This document shows, piece by piece, positions 7,672 to 9,393 of a DNA stretch of 9,393 nucleotides. Source of the stretch: an uncultured Rhodospirillaceae bacterium (lineage in GTDB: Bacteria; Pseudomonadota; Alphaproteobacteria; RF32; CAG-239); assembly GCA_900320035.1 (NCBI GenBank), contig ONQU01000020.1:1-9393 (forward strand). Reading direction: 5' to 3'. The notes under the pieces are model-generated. The model had not been told where the DNA came from. It saw only the letters and a program-made list of their open reading frames with translations, and did not search any database. The position numbers were made by a program, and so were the translations under genes. Positions within the stretch are counted from its first letter, which is position 1; every line of letters starts with the position of its first letter.

Positions 7672-8064
7672 ATGATTATCGGTTTAGGTTGTGATATTGT
7701 TAATATTAAGCGCATTAAGCAATCGGAGATTTTTTTGCAGCATTTTCAGCGTAAAATTCTCGGTGCAGAAGAAATAAAAGAACTGGAGCAAAAAAAAATC
7801 GCAACTGAGCGACAACGCGCATGTATTTTAGCTAAATATTATGCCGGCAAAGAAGCGTTTGCCAAAGCGCTCGGAACCGGTTTTATTAACGGTATCTTTT
7901 TTCGTGATATTCAAATTTTGCATGATCAGTTGGGTAAGCCGATGCTGAAAATCAGCGGTGCGGCAAAAATCTATTTACAGAGATTGGTACCGCACACACA
8001 ATTACACATTTCTCTAAGCGATGATTATCCGTGGGCGCAAGCAGTGGTAATCATTGAGCGCTAA
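7672..8064 (+). CDS. acpS: Holo-[acyl-carrier-protein] synthase
   Basis: Transfers 4'-phosphopantetheine from CoA to apo-ACP, which activates ACP for fatty acid synthesis. At 130 residues it matches the usual AcpS length. Seen: the N-terminal signature IIGLGCDIV with metal ligand D8, the second signature AKYYAGKEAFAKALGTG with K60 and E61, and the C-terminal HISLSDD (H112-D118). It starts 12 nt after rsh, and its AAAGGA ribosome-binding site overlaps the rsh stop codon, so the two are co-transcribed. No terminator follows directly; the first small-RNA promoter begins 16 nt after the stop, and that RNA's terminator may also end this mRNA. In many Alphaproteobacteria acpS is followed by lepB, rnc and era; those are absent here. 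Confidence 0.94.
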   Translation: MIIGLGCDIVNIKRIKQSEIFLQHFQRKILGAEEIKELEQKKIATERQRACILAKYYAGKEAFAKALGTGFINGIFFRDIQILHDQLGKPMLKISGAAKIYLQRLVPHTQLHISLSDDYPWAQAVVIIER

Positions 8065-8079
8065 AAATTATAAAACATC

Positions 8080-8109
8080 TTGACAGATTAAAATAATTGG
8101 TGTTATAAG
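8080..8109 (+). promoter_or_regulatory. Promoter of small RNA copy 1
   Basis: A perfect TTGACA (8080-8085) is followed after 17 nt by TTATAA (8103-8108), or after 18 nt by TATAAG (8104-8109) with an upstream TG. Predicted start is near 8115. The same hexamers and spacing recur in copy 2. Confidence 0.75.
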
Positions 8110-8131
8110 TCGCGATAACAACACAATTATT
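8092..8131 (+). promoter_or_regulatory. Dyad over the -10 and start site of copy 1 (possible operator)
   Basis: Left arm AATAATTGGTGTTAT (8092-8106) and right arm ATAACAACACAATTATT (8115-8131) match as inverted repeats over 15 pairs, with two single-base bulges. The 8-bp centre is 8107-8114. The arms straddle the -10 and the predicted transcription start, the place for a repressor site. If transcription began further upstream, it could instead form a 5' RNA hairpin. Confidence 0.5.
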
Positions 8132-8345
8132 TAGATATTTTCTCCCTTCCATTATTCATTTTTTAATATACTGTCAGATTACCGGAATGAACGTGTTTCA
8201 TCAGCCGGTCGGTAGCGCCGCAAGAGATTGTCACGGAAACATCTGAAAGCCGCAAGTGATTGCCGCTTCTTAAATTCGCTTTCATAGGTTAATTTTGTTT
8301 TTATTTTGGCTCGGAAATATATATTTCCGAGCTTTTCTGCTTTTT
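8115..8345 (+). ncRNA. Candidate structured small RNA, copy 1
   Basis: An unrecognised RNA of about 230 nt, inferred from its promoter, structured core and terminator. Core folding: TCAGAT (8174-8179) pairs with ATCTGA (8241-8246) and encloses hairpin H1, with ACCGG/CCGGT (8181-8185/8205-8209) and ATGAA/TTCAT (8187-8191/8197-8201) around loop CGTGT. A weaker hairpin follows at 8221-8231 (GCAA, GAGA loop, TTG). Just outside the closing helix, H3 pairs AAGC/GCTT and GCAA/TTGC (8247-8255/8260-8268) with a C-C mismatch and a GTGA (GNRA) loop. The 5' part (8132-8172) is AU-rich with a CTCCCTTCC stretch. I do not see features of 6S, tmRNA, SRP, RNase P, tRNA-like or riboswitch RNAs. A trans-acting role is inference, as the next gene downstream runs the other way. 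Confidence 0.7.
8309..8345 (+). terminator. Terminator of small RNA copy 1
   Basis: GCTCGGAAATAT (8309-8320) and ATATTTCCGAGC (8321-8332) form a perfect palindrome (about 10 bp with a 4-nt loop), followed by TTTT-CTGC-TTTTT. The U-run is only on the plus strand, which fixes the direction of transcription. It may also end the rsh-acpS mRNA. Confidence 0.85.
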
Positions 8346-8375
8346 AAAGAGTAAAATTCAGATTGCAAAAATAAC

Positions 8376-8405
8376 TTGACAACCTTAAATAATCAGTGTT
8401 ATAAG
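8376..8405 (+). promoter_or_regulatory. Promoter of small RNA copy 2
   Basis: TTGACA (8376-8381), 17 nt, TTATAA (8399-8404), or 18 nt to TATAAG (8400-8405). The layout is the same as for copy 1, while the spacer differs in sequence. It lies after the copy 1 terminator, so copy 2 has its own transcription start near 8411. Confidence 0.75.
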
Positions 8406-8427
8406 CCACAGTAACAACGCAATTATT
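8388..8427 (+). promoter_or_regulatory. Dyad over the -10 and start site of copy 2 (possible operator)
   Basis: Left arm 8388-8402 (AATAATCAGTGTTAT) and right arm 8411-8427 (GTAACAACGCAATTATT) repeat the inverted symmetry of copy 1. The outer 6 bp and inner 6 bp are kept (one inner pair G-T), while the bases between have drifted. The 8-bp spacing is unchanged. Confidence 0.45.
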
Positions 8428-8637
8428 AAAATATGAATTATCCTCTGAATGTTAGTGTATCGATTTACCGTCAGATTACCGGAATGAACGTGTTTCATCA
8501 GCCGGTCGGTAGCGCCGCAAGAGATTTGCCGTGTAAACATCTGAAGCCGCAAGAGATTGCCGCTTTTCATTAGCTAGACAATATCGTTTTTGCACACAGC
8601 AAGCCCAAAGATTTTATTCTTTGGGCTTTTTTGTTTT
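8411..8637 (+). ncRNA. Candidate structured small RNA, copy 2
   Basis: Paralogue of the RNA just upstream, about 227 nt, with its own promoter and terminator. The closing helix TCAGAT/ATCTGA (8471-8476/8539-8544) and H1 (8478-8506) are identical in sequence to copy 1. H3 pairs AAGC/GCTT and GCAA/TTGC (8544-8552/8557-8565), keeps the C-C mismatch and carries GAGA where copy 1 has GTGA; both are GNRA loops. It abuts the closing helix directly, one A shorter than in copy 1. The segment between core and helix (8527-8538) differs from copy 1 and is one base longer. The 5' region (8428-8469) is unrelated in detail but again has a C/U-rich spot (TCCTCT). The differing flanks suggest different targets; that is inference. 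Confidence 0.7.
8601..8636 (+). terminator. Terminator of small RNA copy 2
   Basis: AAGCCCAAAGA (8601-8611) pairs perfectly with TCTTTGGGCTT (8618-8628), an 11-bp stem with a 6-nt loop, followed by six T (8627-8632), G, then more T running into the stop codon of the convergent gene at 8638. The minus strand of the hairpin has no U-run, so it does not end the convergent mRNA well. Confidence 0.88.
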
Positions 8638-9393
8638 TTAGAGTGAACCGGTTGTCAGCAATTTAAAATACTTATGAACCGAACCAACTTCCGGCGTTGA
8701 CCAACTAAAATCATCGTCCATGGCACGTCGCTGCATTTCATGCAAATTGCGCGGGGCAACATAAAAACAACGTAAAGCCCGTTCGAGAGCATCTTGATAA
8801 GCATTCAGGTTGTTTTTTAAATGCTGTGCCATCAAATTTGTGCCATAAACCTTTTCTCCGCCGGCAAAAAATGCCTGAGTGCGAAAGCCGTCAATACTGT
8901 CGGTAATCGTATCAACTAAGCCGCCGGTCGAGGTCGCAATCGGTAATGAGCCTTTTGCCATGGCTTCCATCTGCGTTAAACCGCAAGGTTCAAAATACGA
9001 TGGCATCATATAAAAATCAGCAGCTAATTGCATGGCATAAGCAAATTCATCTTTATAACCGTGAAAAACAAAAATGCGCTTGGCAAAATCACGGAATATT
9101 TGCTTCGTATTATCTTTAAGTGTCATTAAATCGCTGTATAAATCTTTGTTTCCCGCACCACCGAGCACAAAAATCGGAAAGTTTTCCGGTGAATTGCGAT
9201 ATTTGAAACTGATTTGTAAAATGGCATTGATGGCCACATCGTAACCCTTTTGTTCAACCATTCGGCTGGTCATACAAATAAACGGTATTTTATCCGCTTC
9301 GGTCGCTAATTTAGAAATATCATCAAACTTATAAATATCTATCAGCGGAATAACTTCATTTTTATATTTTTCATCTTTAGCCAGCCGCGCCAA
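8638..9393 (-). CDS. glgA: Glycogen/starch synthase, GT5-type glycosyltransferase (C-terminal part)
   Basis: Adds glucose from a nucleotide sugar to an alpha-1,4-glucan chain. Only the last 251 codons are in the window; the frame is open to the edge, so the N-terminal half lies outside and no start can be given. Visible is the C-terminal Rossmann half of a GT-B enzyme: TSRMVEQKGYDV with R44 and K49 (numbered from the edge) for nucleotide-sugar binding, HGYKDEFAYAMQLAADFYMMPS, then the E-X7-E motif E135-E143 (EPCGLTQME), followed by AMAKGSLPIATSTGGLVDTI. The motif set fits GlgA/starch synthase. The linker between the Rossmann parts is rather unlike short bacterial GlgA, so a longer non-standard starch-synthase type is possible. 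It converges on the small-RNA pair. Confidence 0.8.
   Translation of the reverse strand: MARLAKDEKYKNEVIPLIDIYKFDDISKLATEADKIPFICMTSRMVEQKGYDVAINAILQISFKYRNSPENFPIFVLGGAGNKDLYSDLMTLKDNTKQIFRDFAKRIFVFHGYKDEFAYAMQLAADFYMMPSYFEPCGLTQMEAMAKGSLPIATSTGGLVDTITDSIDGFRTQAFFAGGEKVYGTNLMAQHLKNNLNAYQDALERALRCFYVAPRNLHEMQRRAMDDDFSWSTPEVGSVHKYFKLLTTGSL

Larger units (their letters stand above)
8080..8568 (+). repeat. Two tandem diverged copies of one transcription unit, period about 297 bp
   Basis: Copy 1 starts at 8080 and copy 2 at 8376. Promoter hexamers are offset by 296 and cores by 297, so there are almost no net indels between them. Identity is highest at the promoter/start dyad and in the core. 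The segment 8173-8229 is identical to 8470-8526 over 57 nt. The stretches before the core (about 8132-8172 and 8428-8469) and after about 8268 and 8565 have drifted. This is the pattern of an old tandem duplication with selection on the core. Confidence 0.9.

Noticed and set aside
8187..8246. Short plus-strand frame in each small RNA, beginning ATG AAC GTG (19 codons in copy 1, 29 in copy 2)
   Set aside because: The shared part has no synonymous changes to judge by. After it, a one-base indel between copies shifts the frame and gives unrelated C-termini, while the RNA helices are kept. The GGA before the ATG has no usable spacing and sits inside hairpin H1.
8115..8345. Riboswitch or attenuator leader
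   Set aside because: Each unit ends in its own terminator, and the next gene downstream is on the opposite strand, so there is nothing in cis on the plus strand to control.
8385..8570. Minus-strand frame of 61 codons over small RNA copy 2
   Set aside because: It runs antisense through the promoter, the dyad and the core, resembles no protein family, and is not kept in copy 1.
8080..8639. CRISPR array or tracrRNA-like locus
   Set aside because: Only two repeat units, about 297 bp apart, each with promoter and terminator. There is no short repeat-spacer pattern and no cas gene in the window.

Overview
The window reads as chromosomal housekeeping DNA from an alphaproteobacterium of fairly low GC content. 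It has no phage, IS or CRISPR content. Pointers to Alphaproteobacteria are a single long bifunctional Rsh enzyme next to rpoZ, an omega subunit with an acidic tail, a XerC ending in the YDKAHP-type tail, a periplasmic double SH3_4 protein of the alphaproteobacterial type, and an L33 of the cysteine-free type. The glycogen/starch synthase and AcpS argue against an extremely reduced endosymbiont. An uncultured host- or gut-associated lineage is possible, but that is inference.

Layout, left to right. 1-1768 (minus strand): yajC followed by secD, which is cut by the window edge; these are accessory subunits of the Sec translocase. 1769-1977: divergent intergenic region with a consensus promoter for rpmG (ribosomal protein L33, plus strand, 1978-2145). 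A terminator hairpin separates rpmG from the converging gene xerC. 2214-3667 (minus): a two-gene unit, secreted SH3-domain protein then xerC, 2 nt apart. 3754-4869 (plus): an M20-family metallohydrolase. 4961-8064 (plus): rpoZ, a strong terminator, rsh (ppGpp synthetase/hydrolase) and acpS, a transcription/stringent-response/lipid-precursor cluster. 8638-9393 (minus): the C-terminal part of a GT5 glycogen/starch synthase.

The most interesting part is the 573-nt gap 8065-8637, which has no convincing protein gene. It holds two tandem paralogous transcription units about 297 bp apart. Each has its own TTGACA/TTATAA promoter, a conserved dyad around the predicted start site, a central structured core and its own intrinsic terminator pointing right. 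The core includes a 57-nt stretch identical in both copies. The hairpins, the closing helix and a GNRA loop that changes from GTGA to GAGA while staying GNRA point to a structured small-RNA pair. I do not recognise it as 6S, tmRNA, SRP RNA, RNase P or any riboswitch. It is the best candidate here for an undescribed element.
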